Part shown: piece by piece, positions 7,704 to 14,562 of the stretch | Layout of the letters: every line of letters begins with the position of its first letter | How positions within the stretch are numbered: position 1 is the stretch's first letter | Origin: Saprospiraceae bacterium | GTDB taxonomy: Bacteria; Bacteroidota; Bacteroidia; Chitinophagales; Saprospiraceae | Length of the DNA stretch: 37,089 bases | Reading direction: 5' to 3' | NCBI GenBank assembly: GCA_019634045.1 | Contig: JAHQWA010000120.1 | Coordinates: forward strand, 1-37,089 | The notes under the pieces: generated by a model | What the model saw: the letters and a program-made list of their open reading frames with translations, nothing else | Databases searched by the model: none | What the model was told of the DNA's origin: nothing | Translations under genes and position numbers: made by a program

Positions 7704-8858
7704 ATGCATGTCGCTGTTGTTGGCGCCGGTGCCTTTGGAGGTTGGATTGCCTATCAATTATTACAGCAAGGAGCCAAGGTGACACTTTTTGATCATTGGG
7801 GTCCTGGACACGCTCGGGCTAGCTCGGGCGGAGAAACGCGCTTGATCCGTGGAACCTACGGGAATGATGAGGTATACACCCGCCTGGTAGCTGAGGCTTT
7901 CGCAGAATGGGAAGGTTTTCAAAAACGATCGGGCCAGCAAGTCTATTTTCCTACAGGTAGCCTGTGGTTGTTTAGCAAGTCAGATGACGGTTATGCCCGG
8001 TCGGCCATGCCGCTTTTGCAAGCGCAGGGGCTAAGTTTGGAGGAATGGAGTATAGCAGAGACTCGGCAGCGGTACCCACAGGTCTATTTAGGAGATGTCC
8101 AAAGTGTATTCTGGGAAAAAGAGGCCGGTTATCTAATGGCTAGAAAGGCTTGCCAAGTAGTGAAGGAGGAAATCGTCAAAGGGGGCGGGCAATTTCAGAT
8201 GGAACAAGCTCTTCCCGGCAGGATAGAAGGGGCAGGCTTGACTGGCTTGAAACTAGCTAGTGGGGGCCGGTTTCATGCTGATGCCTATGTATTTGCATGC
8301 GGACCCTGGATGCCGAAACTTTTCCCTGCCTTGTTAGGTGACCTGATCACCATCTCCAGACAAGAAATCCACTACTTCGGCCTTCCCCCCTTGTCCAAGG
8401 ATTATCAAAGTCCGAATTTTCCCATTTGGGTAGATATGGGAGAACGGGTGATGTATGGTGTCTCTGATTATGATGGACGAGGATTTAAGGTAGCTGATGA
8501 TACACGGGAAGATCCATTTGATCCCAGTACAGCAGATCGAGAAGTCAGCGCTAAGAAACTACAGCAAATTCGATCTTATCTAGGGTATCGGTTCCCCGCC
8601 CTGAAAAATGCCCCGATGACCGAAGCCCGAGTTTGTCAATATAGTAATAGTCCCAATGGACATTTTTTGTTAGACCAGCATCCCGAAGCAGATAATCTGT
8701 TTCTGGCCGGGGCGGGCTGCGGTCATGGCTTCAAGTTGGGGCCTAGCGTTGGTCGTCTTATGGCTGAACGCATTATGAATAATACGCCAACTCCCAGAGA
8801 ATTTCAATTAGAGTCTTTGCTAAGTGCAGGAATCCAATCCAATCAGTTTGAGCATTAG
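7704..8858 (+). CDS. FAD-dependent oxidoreductase, DAO family (sarcosine / N-methyl-tryptophan oxidase type)
   Basis: This 384-residue soluble flavoprotein starts with the dinucleotide-binding motif VAVVGAGAFGGWIAYQLL (residues 3-20), ending the strand in LFD. It then has RASSGGETRLIR (about 33-44), typical of the monomeric sarcosine oxidase / MTOX branch, in which FAD is bound covalently to a cysteine. A cysteine occurs near the C-terminus in AGAGCGHGFKLGP, close to the place of the flavinylated cysteine of MSOX (KMMGFSGHGFK region), but exact equivalence needs an alignment. Family members oxidise N-methyl or secondary amino acids and release hydrogen peroxide. The gene stands alone after a terminator. 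The substrate is not determined. Confidence 0.9.
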   Translation: MHVAVVGAGAFGGWIAYQLLQQGAKVTLFDHWGPGHARASSGGETRLIRGTYGNDEVYTRLVAEAFAEWEGFQKRSGQQVYFPTGSLWLFSKSDDGYARSAMPLLQAQGLSLEEWSIAETRQRYPQVYLGDVQSVFWEKEAGYLMARKACQVVKEEIVKGGGQFQMEQALPGRIEGAGLTGLKLASGGRFHADAYVFACGPWMPKLFPALLGDLITISRQEIHYFGLPPLSKDYQSPNFPIWVDMGERVMYGVSDYDGRGFKVADDTREDPFDPSTADREVSAKKLQQIRSYLGYRFPALKNAPMTEARVCQYSNSPNGHFLLDQHPEADNLFLAGAGCGHGFKLGPSVGRLMAERIMNNTPTPREFQLESLLSAGIQSNQFEH

Positions 8859-8878
8859 GCAATAAGCACAAAGAAAAA

Positions 8879-8904
8879 TGCGGCCGAGAATTTTCCCGGC
8901 CGCA
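8879..8904 (-). terminator. GC-rich hairpin terminator, best oriented for the minus strand
   Basis: TGCGGCCG (8879-8886) pairs perfectly with CGGCCGCA (8897-8904). Read on the minus strand, the stem is followed by TTTTTCTTT, so it is a canonical terminator for the receiver-protein gene ending at 9094. It also lies 20 bases past the stop of the convergent oxidase and may stop both transcripts. Confidence 0.8.
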
Positions 8905-9093
8905 CCTGTAAAGATTACACTTCGCCTGATTACTGCTTATGTCTTTGGTTTTATTGGGGTGGGTATTTGTTGGTTAGTACTAATGCTTGTTTAGCCTAAC
9001 GATTAAATACACTTCAAATAACGGCACTTTTGGAGCCAGAGTAAAGTTTGAAGTAGTGAAGTGGGAAAAACGAGTAGTGAAGTAGGTGAAATC

Positions 9094-9468
9094 CTAGGGT
9101 GAAGTGTGTAAGGCGTTTTCGAGAATGCTTTTAAGCTCTTCTACTTTCCATGGTTTTGTGATGTATTGCGCCACGCGTCCTTGTTCCACTGCGGTGAGAA
9201 TGGGTTCCATTTCGCTATATCCAGTTACAATCATTTTTACAATGGAAGGGTATTGAGTATTGACACAATCCAATAATTCGATGCCAGTCATGTTTGGCAT
9301 GCGTTGGTCACTCAGTACGAGATGTACGGCTTGATTCTGTAGAAGGTCAAGAGCTTCGGACCCTCCACTGGCGGTGAAGACGTTGAAGTACCTGCGGAAA
9401 ACAGAACGGAAGGCTAGTAAATTGCCCTGTTCATCATCGACATATAAGACAGTAAATTTCTTGGCCAT
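9094..9468 (-). CDS. Stand-alone response regulator receiver protein
   Basis: This 124-residue protein is one REC domain with no output domain. It has the acidic pair D11-D12 (LYVDDE), the phosphorylated aspartate D54 (LVLSDQRMP), T82 (VTGYSE) and K105 (ITKPW). The SDQRMPNMTGIELL and YITKPW forms match receivers usually coupled to histidine kinases or HD-GYP proteins in Bacteroidota. It probably passes phosphate or acts by protein contact. No kinase gene is next to it, so its partner is elsewhere. On the minus strand upstream, a TAATTTTG-like -7 element is visible near 9563 but without a clear -33 partner. Confidence 0.92.
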   Translation of the reverse strand: MAKKFTVLYVDDEQGNLLAFRSVFRRYFNVFTASGGSEALDLLQNQAVHLVLSDQRMPNMTGIELLDCVNTQYPSIVKMIVTGYSEMEPILTAVEQGRVAQYITKPWKVEELKSILENALHTSP

Positions 9469-9667
9469 GTTTTTTCCTGGAAATGAATCTATTTGAACAC
9501 TGCATCACATATTTGAAGGCAGTGAAGATATTATTTCCATATGGCTGTTTGGGATAGCTAATCAAAATTAAGAAAAAATGTTGAGGGCTGCTTATGTCTC
9601 GTCAGCTAAATCGGAATGAGGTGGTATTGTGATGATGCTCATCATCTGAAAATACGAATAGGAAGTA

Positions 9668-10000
9668 TTAATCTATACTAAAGCCCTTTACTTGCCAAAC
9701 GCCTCTTGGCTTAAAGAACATGAACTGCATATGCAGGGTGTGTTTCTCGTATTGGAGATCATACTGTTCAAGCTGCATATCATCAGTCAGCGAGCGCTGA
9801 TCAATGAGTTGACAGGTGATGAACCTACCCATTTGTTCCATCTTCTGATTCAGAAATTGCCGAGCTTTGTGCAGGATATCTTTTGGTTGCTGAGGTCGGG
9901 CGATACTATCCATGGCAATGGAGGAGAGCTCTACGGTGATATTTAGGTTTTTCATGGTTTTTAGAGGTTTTAGGTTGTCGATGTCACAAATATGCTTCAT
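9668..10000 (-). CDS. Small protein of unknown function
   Basis: The frame encodes 110 residues. A second start at Met16 (ATG complement at 9953-9955) would give 95 residues beginning MKNLNITVEL and may be the true one, since the first 15 residues look unstructured. The rest alternates beta and helix: a strand NITVELSS, a helix DILHKARQFLNQKMEQ, then strands FITCQLIDQ, YDLQYEKHTLHMQFMFF and VWQVKGFSID. No signal peptide or membrane helix is present. I do not recognise the family. It lies 200 bases upstream of the receiver gene on the same strand and might be transcribed with it. Confidence 0.55.
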   Translation of the reverse strand: MKHICDIDNLKPLKTMKNLNITVELSSIAMDSIARPQQPKDILHKARQFLNQKMEQMGRFITCQLIDQRSLTDDMQLEQYDLQYEKHTLHMQFMFFKPRGVWQVKGFSID

Positions 10001-10195
10001 CTTATTCTATTGTGCTAGCCTAAAGTAGTGAATGGGGCATTTTAATGAGTGAATGGGTATATTGAGGTGGGGATCGATTTTTATGGATCACCGAATCAGT
10101 GCATAGGCTACCCGGATAATTAGGTGTAAAGGACTTAAAAATAGCAGATTAGAGTCGCTATAATTGTGGTGGGAATATTGTTGCGGCAAGGAAAA

Positions 10196-10245
10196 ATTGT
10201 CAAAGCAAGATTTTTTTCAAAAAATTGACAATATTCGACAATTGA
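10196..10245. promoter_or_regulatory. Inverted TTGACAAT repeats, possible operator
   Basis: ATTGTCAA (10196-10203) and TTGACAAT (10225-10232) are perfect inverted repeats 21 bases apart. A further GACAATTGAC follows at 10237-10246. They lie just upstream of the small-RNA promoter, where a regulator could bind. Confidence 0.4.
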
Positions 10246-10266
10246 CGGCCGTTATTGAGGTGTAAT

Positions 10267-10298
10267 TTGCGAACGGCAATTAAAAATTTGTATATTTG
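10267..10298 (+). promoter_or_regulatory. Bacteroidota-type promoter for the candidate small RNA
   Basis: TTG (10267-10269) is followed after 21 bases by TATATTTG (10291-10298), a full match to the TAnnTTTG -7 element of Bacteroidota sigma-A promoters. Transcription would start near 10303. Confidence 0.7.
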
Positions 10299-10302
10299 AC
10301 AT

Positions 10303-10489
10303 AAGGAAGCGAGGATTAGAAAAAAATTAAAAAAAATTCTATATCCAAAAAATAAAAATTTAATCGCTTCGTTTTAGAACTGTATTTAACAACATGCAAA
10401 AATTCCCTTCGGGGATTAACGATATAACTGGGGTTTAGTTTTATTTCCGAAAAGTGTGGCGCCTATGGTAACCACACTTTTCTTTTTTT
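10303..10489 (+). ncRNA. Candidate small RNA, about 187 nt, family unknown
   Basis: The unit has a consensus promoter immediately upstream and a perfect terminator at its end, with no open frame inside. Predicted structure: GAAGCGA (10306-10312) pairs with TCGCTTC (10364-10370) around an A-rich loop; AATTCCC (10401-10407) pairs with GGGGATT (10411-10417) around a TTC loop; the last hairpin is the terminator. The A-rich single-stranded part (10318-10362) could bind RNA-binding proteins. I do not recognise it as 6S, tmRNA, RNase P or SRP RNA. It could also be a leader with an attenuator for the DUF1015 gene 63 bases downstream. No expression evidence exists in the sequence. Confidence 0.55.
10450..10489 (+). 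terminator. Strong Rho-independent terminator
   Basis: AAAAGTGTGG (10450-10459) pairs perfectly with CCACACTTTT (10472-10481) around a 12-base loop and is followed by C and seven T. No protein gene precedes it on this strand, which is why a small RNA is proposed. Confidence 0.92.
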
Positions 10490-10552
10490 ACCCTCCACTG
10501 TGTTTTCTTTTTTCCTACCTTGCAGCGAAAGATTACGACAGCTTAAACGCCA

Positions 10553-11635
10553 ATGGAAATTAATCCCTTTTCCGCGACTTTACCCAATCTCAAAAAGATT
10601 AGTCATCCGGATACCTTCTTCCAATCGGTGAAGGAAAAATACTCACCACAGGTTCGACAAGATTTTTTCAAGTCGGTAGAAACGCCTGCGCTATATATTC
10701 AGCAAATTGAACGCTCAGCACATACCTATCAGGGGATTATCACAACGGTGCCGATCCAGGCCTATATGACCGGGCAGATCAAAGGGCATGAAGAAACCTT
10801 GGAACGCAAGGGGCAGATTCAGGTGAAGTTGTTGCGTGAAAGGCAAGCTATGGTGAAACCGGTCTTGCTGACCTATAACAATGTAGCTGCTATCAAAAAC
10901 TGGATGGAGGATCAAATTGCTAAGTCCGATCCCATTCAGACGGTTTTCTTTGAGGAAGATCAAGCGAACTATCGTTTATGGGAGGTACAGGCTCCCGAAA
11001 GTATAAAGAAAGTACAAGCCTTATTCAAGCAGGAAGTTGACCGGGCCTATATAGCTGATGGTCATCATCGGATGCTGTCTACCACAGACCAGCAACTGGG
11101 ATTGGATGCTGTTTTGTGTTCGTTTTTTCCAAAGGACCAAGTCTTGATCAGAGATTTCAATCGCCAAGTTTTTTTTGACAATGGTTTTGATACCCTGGAT
11201 TTCCTTGACCAATTAAAGAAATTAACTGAGCTGGAGCCCATGCAGGAAGGGGGAAAGCCGCAAACTAAGCATACCCTAAGCCTATATATGGCTGGTCAAT
11301 GGTATGCGATCCGCTGGAAGAGAAAACTATTAGAGCGGCATAAGAGTGGCCTTCCACTACTTGATGCTGATATCCTTAATGAAAGCGTTTTGCAACCGCT
11401 CTTGCAGGTACAGGATTTGCGAAAAACCGATAGAATCAAGTATGTCGATGGGCAAAGTGAGGTGCCAGAACTGGAGCGGCTACTTCGCGACACCCCCAAT
11501 AGCTTATTGTTTTGCCTCTTTCCCATAGACTGGACAGAAATGGTGCAATGGGCTGATCAAGGGCAAACCTTGCCGCCTAAGTCTACTTGGTTTGAGCCAA
11601 GGATGAAGAATGGCCTGGTGGTAAAAGACCTCTAA
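10553..11635 (+). CDS. DUF1015 family protein
   Basis: This 360-residue cytoplasmic protein carries the DUF1015 hallmark ADGHHR at residues 168-173. It also has the N-terminal pattern with ALYIQQIER and the KGHEETLERK stretch (about 78-87) found in the family. Members are widespread in bacteria and archaea, often near serC/serA in Bacteroidota, but their biochemical activity is not established. At 360 residues it is a little shorter than the usual 400 or so. A TACCTTGCAG sequence about 30 bases before the start resembles a -7 element with one base missing. A nested hairpin terminator follows the gene. Confidence 0.88.
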   Translation: MEINPFSATLPNLKKISHPDTFFQSVKEKYSPQVRQDFFKSVETPALYIQQIERSAHTYQGIITTVPIQAYMTGQIKGHEETLERKGQIQVKLLRERQAMVKPVLLTYNNVAAIKNWMEDQIAKSDPIQTVFFEEDQANYRLWEVQAPESIKKVQALFKQEVDRAYIADGHHRMLSTTDQQLGLDAVLCSFFPKDQVLIRDFNRQVFFDNGFDTLDFLDQLKKLTELEPMQEGGKPQTKHTLSLYMAGQWYAIRWKRKLLERHKSGLPLLDADILNESVLQPLLQVQDLRKTDRIKYVDGQSEVPELERLLRDTPNSLLFCLFPIDWTEMVQWADQGQTLPPKSTWFEPRMKNGLVVKDL

Positions 11636-11659
11636 GTCTCGATTTTCCCCCTTCAAAGC

Positions 11660-11698
11660 TACCCGCTTGGGTAGGTTCTACCCAATAAGCGGTATTTT
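11660..11698 (+). terminator. Nested hairpin, probable terminator of the DUF1015 gene
   Basis: An outer stem (TACCCGCTT with AAGCGGTA) encloses an inner stem GGGTAG / CTACCC (11669-11683). TTTTC follows. It begins 24 bases after the stop codon. Confidence 0.7.
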
Positions 11699-11767
11699 CA
11701 AAATAAATTTTAGCAAAAAACTAGGTGTGGCCTGATTTTTGTTTAATTTTACACTGTATTTGTTTAA

Positions 11768-11863
11768 GCCCTCAATTAGGGCCATGAGAAAATTTTAAGC
11801 ACAGGACAGAAGGGAGCACACTAGCACTTAAATCATACCTGGCCCTCAATTACGAGAGCCATC
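11768..11863. repeat. Direct repeat GCCCTCAATTA, two copies 74 bases apart
   Basis: GCCCTCAATTA at 11768-11778 and 11842-11852 is identical, and both copies are followed by G-rich bases and GCCAT. The first copy forms a hairpin GCCCT / AGGGC with a CAATT loop. It looks like a duplicated RNA or protein binding site. Confidence 0.45.
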
Positions 11864-11919
11864 AACCTTACGTACAACTAAGGAAATTCATTTTTCCTTT
11901 TTCCCATCATGTTCATGGA

Positions 11920-12006
11920 TTAAACCATCCCTATGGTACTTCCTGTTATAGGAATTCCATGTGATCCCAAAAATTCCTCCATAATTTGGAGGGTATCTAC
12001 ACACAT
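11920..12006 (-). CDS. Possible 28-residue peptide with a strong ribosome binding site
   Basis: On the minus strand AGGAGGT lies seven bases before an ATG (complement at 12004-12006), opening a frame of 28 codons that begins MCVDTLQIMEEF and ends at TAA. Such a strong Shine-Dalgarno sequence is rare in Bacteroidota. However, the same bases form the left arm of a hairpin on the plus strand (12012-12041), so the match may reflect RNA structure rather than translation. No similarity is recognised. Confidence 0.2.
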   Translation of the reverse strand: MCVDTLQIMEEFLGSHGIPITGSTIGMV

Positions 12007-12061
12007 TTTACACCTCCTTTTTTAAAAGAGCTTAAGGAGGTCACCAGGGTAATGTCCCTGG
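11976..12061 (+). other. Run of three hairpins, two with SD / anti-SD-like arms
   Basis: CCTCCA-TAATT-TGGAGG (11976-11992), ACCTCCTT-N14-AAGGAGGT (12012-12041) and CCAGGG-N6-CCCTGG (12044-12061) follow each other closely. The first two contain CCTCC and GGAGG arms, identical to the ribosomal anti-Shine-Dalgarno and Shine-Dalgarno sequences. All stems are perfect. Confidence 0.5.
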
Positions 12062-12418
12062 GAGGCTATATACAACACAACATTTGTGATGGAGTGGATG
12101 GCATTATGAGAAGACACTTGCAATTATGAGAAAACTTGAGCCCTTTTTGGTTCAAAGGGCAACGGATACTTAATCTCCATTAAATTATGATTATCCGGCA
12201 TGAACTAATTGCATACAATCCCCCCCCAAAGCTGCTTGTGCGGCTTTAATCCCTTATTCTCGAATGCCCCACTCTTTTTTGCCAGAGATGCCATCGGTTG
12301 AACCCGATGCTGAAAAATATACTTTTGAAGTTGGATTTTATCGGGCCCCGGGAGTCGTTCCTGGGGCTGCTTTGTTTTAGACCAAGATGTCCCCAAAACT
12401 GATCGCTTCTCAGTAGAG

Positions 12419-12449
12419 TTGCTATTACGGTCAAAAGGATATACCTTTG
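12419..12449 (+). promoter_or_regulatory. Bacteroidota-type promoter of the RRM gene
   Basis: TTG (12419-12421), a 20-base spacer and TACCTTTG (12442-12449) match the sigma-A consensus fully. Transcription would start near 12455, giving the RRM mRNA an AT-rich leader of about 120 bases. Confidence 0.75.
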
Positions 12450-12575
12450 CGCCGATCTAATCAATGAGTTTGTTTTTCAGTTAGATAATTACCTTATCTT
12501 ATCTTTTCCCTTCTAAGATCTCGTTCTTGCCTTACTTCAGAATCGACTCATCCTTTTTAATTTTTAATTTATTTT

Positions 12576-12863
12576 ATGAACATTTTTGTTGCGAAGTTAA
12601 ATTTTGACACAAATGAGTCAGAATTGAGAAGAGCTTTTGAAGAATTTGGAACAGTGGATACTGTGAAGATTATCATGGATAAATTTACAGGTCGTTCCAA
12701 AGGATTTGGTTTTGTAGAAATGCCAGATGACAATGAAGGTAATCAGGCGATTCAAAACCTAAATGACACAGAATTAGATGGACGCACCATTGTGGCTAAA
12801 GTAGCTGAACCAAGAAAGAGCAGCTATGATAACCCAAGAGGTCGTAGTAATAACCGTTACTAG
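12576..12863 (+). CDS. RRM-domain RNA-binding protein
   Basis: This 95-residue protein is one RNA recognition motif plus a short basic, glycine/asparagine-rich tail. RNP2 is IFVAKL at residues 3-8 and RNP1 is KGFGFVEM at 42-49, with the RNA-stacking aromatics in place. Small RRM proteins of this kind are abundant in Bacteroidota, which usually lack Hfq, and are thought to act as global RNA-binding regulators. The gene has its own promoter, an AT-rich leader of about 120 bases and a strong terminator, so it is monocistronic. Autoregulation through the leader is possible but not shown. Confidence 0.95.
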   Translation: MNIFVAKLNFDTNESELRRAFEEFGTVDTVKIIMDKFTGRSKGFGFVEMPDDNEGNQAIQNLNDTELDGRTIVAKVAEPRKSSYDNPRGRSNNRY

Positions 12864-12911
12864 AAATAAATGGGACCTGGAGCTGTAATGGCTCCTTTCA
12901 CCCAGTTCGGT

Positions 12912-12952
12912 AAAAAGCCCTTTGCTGATTTGATTCAGTAAGGGGCTTTTTC
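12912..12952 (+). terminator. Rho-independent terminator of the RRM gene
   Basis: AAAAAGCCC with the inner TGCTGA pairs with TCAGTA and GGGCTTTTT (12912-12951), followed by T-rich sequence. Confidence 0.9.
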
Positions 12953-13084
12953 CTTTTTCTTTACCCTGAGATCATAAGGAATGGACAAAGCCGGCATTTA
13001 CCTTCCGCTCTGAAAAGAAGCCTTGCTAGCTTTTGCTACAATAAAATCTAGAAATCCTTATTTTCGCGCAAAACCTATTCCAAC

Positions 13085-14260
13085 ATGCGCAAGATTACTG
13101 CCGACCTCATACTACCTGTAACGAGTGATCCTCTTGAAAATGCTGTACTTACCATTGATGATGAAGGAAGAATTGTAAGAATTGAAGAAAAGACGGGAAA
13201 AAATGCGTCAGGGATTGAGGCATATGCTGGCGTGATTGTTCCAGGTTTTGTCAATACACATTGCCACCTTGAATTATCGCATATGTTGGGGAAGGTGGAT
13301 ACTGGAACGGGCCTGTTGGAATTTATCCGTAATGTAGTTTCTTACCGGGAAGTACCAATGGAGGAAATCCAAGCGGCGATTGTAAAGGCAGATCAGGAAA
13401 TGTGGGAAAACGGGATTGTAGCCGTAGGCGATATCTCGAATAAGTTGGATACTGCGGCCCAAAAGACGGAGAGTCCTATTCGTTACTATACTTTTGTGGA
13501 AATGTTTGATTTTCGGCAGGAGCAGATGGCAGCCTCTACCTTTGAGCAATATAAAGCGGTGTTCGAAGGACAAAGTGAGCTAAATGGTAATCGAAAAAGT
13601 TGTGTGCCTCATGCCCCATATTCTGTTTCCAAGGCTTTGTTTAAAATGATTAATGAGGCCAATACGGAACCAGTCACGGTCAGTATTCACAACCAGGAAA
13701 CGCCGCATGAGGATAATCTTTTTCTCAGCGGTAAAAGTGGATTCATTGACTTGTTTGGTGGATTCGGCATGGATATGTCCGGCCTGCAACCGACTGGGCA
13801 AACCGCCATCCATTATGCGATAGAAAACATGGATCCTGCACAGCGATCTTTATTTGTACACAATACCCTTACCTCAGCGGAAGATATCCAAGCCGCCCAC
13901 GCCTGGAGTGACCAGGTCTACTGGGCTACTTGTGCAAATGCGAATCTCTATATAGAAAACCGCCTACCTAATTATCAGCTCTTCATTGATAATCAAGCTA
14001 AAATGACGATTGGTACGGATAGTCTGACTTCGAATTGGCAATTGTCGGTATTGGAAGAAATGAAAACGATTACGCGCTACCAGTCTGCTGTTGCGTTCAG
14101 TACTTTACTAGAATGGGCTACGATCAACGGCGCTAAGGCCCTAGGCTTTGAGGAGGAACTGGGAAGTTTGGAGGTGGGTAAAAAACCTGGCTTAAATCTG
14201 CTGAATTTAGATGCTCGTTTGAATTTTAATGCTCAGACCCAAGTGACCAAGCTGGTCTAA
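13085..14260 (+). CDS. Amidohydrolase family protein (deaminase-like, possibly aminodeoxyfutalosine deaminase)
   Basis: This 391-residue metal-dependent hydrolase belongs to the ATZ/TRZ/SsnA/deaminase branch. Metal ligands visible are H59 and H61 (NTHCHLE), H202 (IHNQE) and D312 (GTDSLTSN). E205 and H259 (FVHNT) are the likely proton-transfer residues. PHAPYSVS at 175-182 is typical of deaminases acting on adenosine-like compounds. The N-terminal strand-rich part and the C-terminal [14 protein letters not shown] form the second, composite domain. Similar Bacteroidota proteins are proposed to deaminate 6-amino-6-deoxyfutalosine in the menaquinone route, but no other mqn gene is here, so the substrate is a guess. 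The gene stands alone. Confidence 0.88.
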   Translation: MRKITADLILPVTSDPLENAVLTIDDEGRIVRIEEKTGKNASGIEAYAGVIVPGFVNTHCHLELSHMLGKVDTGTGLLEFIRNVVSYREVPMEEIQAAIVKADQEMWENGIVAVGDISNKLDTAAQKTESPIRYYTFVEMFDFRQEQMAASTFEQYKAVFEGQSELNGNRKSCVPHAPYSVSKALFKMINEANTEPVTVSIHNQETPHEDNLFLSGKSGFIDLFGGFGMDMSGLQPTGQTAIHYAIENMDPAQRSLFVHNTLTSAEDIQAAHAWSDQVYWATCANANLYIENRLPNYQLFIDNQAKMTIGTDSLTSNWQLSVLEEMKTITRYQSAVAFSTLLEWATINGAKALGFEEELGSLEVGKKPGLNLLNLDARLNFNAQTQVTKLV

Positions 14261-14562
14261 CTTCTTTATGCCTTTCCAAAATAGTAACAATTCCCATTTG
14301 ACCTATTGGGTTAAAATTGCGATATTTCGATGGAATCTATCAAGTAAGCCAAGCAACCATATCAATCACCTTACTCGTATATATAGGTAGACTGCTTTAG
14401 AAAACTACTCCAGTTGCAGTCCACAGATAAGACTGCCAACAACGCTCTTGTATCACATTTTACACATTGACCTTAGTAATTAGAATGATTGAAGTAAAGC
14501 TTGTGCTTGTACTATCAGCTTCATCTCAATATTTTACTACTAAGTCTTCAAACCTCCACCAT
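14261..14562. other. Intergenic stretch, nothing recognised
   Basis: These 302 bases separate the amidohydrolase from the OmpA-domain gene. I see no strong hairpin, consensus promoter or small frame. The open frame of the next gene extends back to 14467 from a TTG, but those 32 residues look like a read-through of the leader. Confidence 0.5.

Larger units (their letters stand above)
10001..10552. other. Gene-free stretch holding a candidate small RNA gene
   Basis: These 552 bases contain no convincing protein frame. From left to right they hold TTGACAA-type inverted repeats (10196-10245), a consensus promoter (10267-10298), a predicted transcript with three hairpins, and a strong terminator (10450-10489). 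The DUF1015 gene begins 63 bases after the terminator. Confidence 0.7.
11636..12575. other. 940-base gene-free stretch with many hairpins
   Basis: No conventional gene is seen. The stretch holds, in order: a terminator (11660-11698); a 74-base-spaced direct repeat of GCCCTCAATTA (11768 and 11842); three compact hairpins at 11976-11992, 12012-12041 and 12044-12061; a 28-codon frame on the minus strand (11920-12006); and the RRM gene promoter at 12419-12449. The middle part (about 12080-12410) contains short inverted repeats but nothing I recognise. The density of hairpins suggests a structured RNA on one of the strands. Confidence 0.5.

Noticed and set aside
8990..9110. Repeated GTAGTGAAGT units suggesting a CRISPR or tandem array
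   Set aside because: The units are short, irregular and without spacers of uniform length.
11768..11863. Possible SRP RNA or RNase P RNA
   Set aside because: The conserved SRP tetraloop helix and the RNase P core sequences are not present on either strand.
12205..12464. Minus-strand frames of 63-72 codons before the RRM gene
   Set aside because: They overlap the RRM promoter and have compositions unlike proteins.
14467..14562. N-terminal extension of the OmpA-domain protein from a TTG
   Set aside because: The ATG at 14563 begins a proper signal peptide; the extension would bury it.
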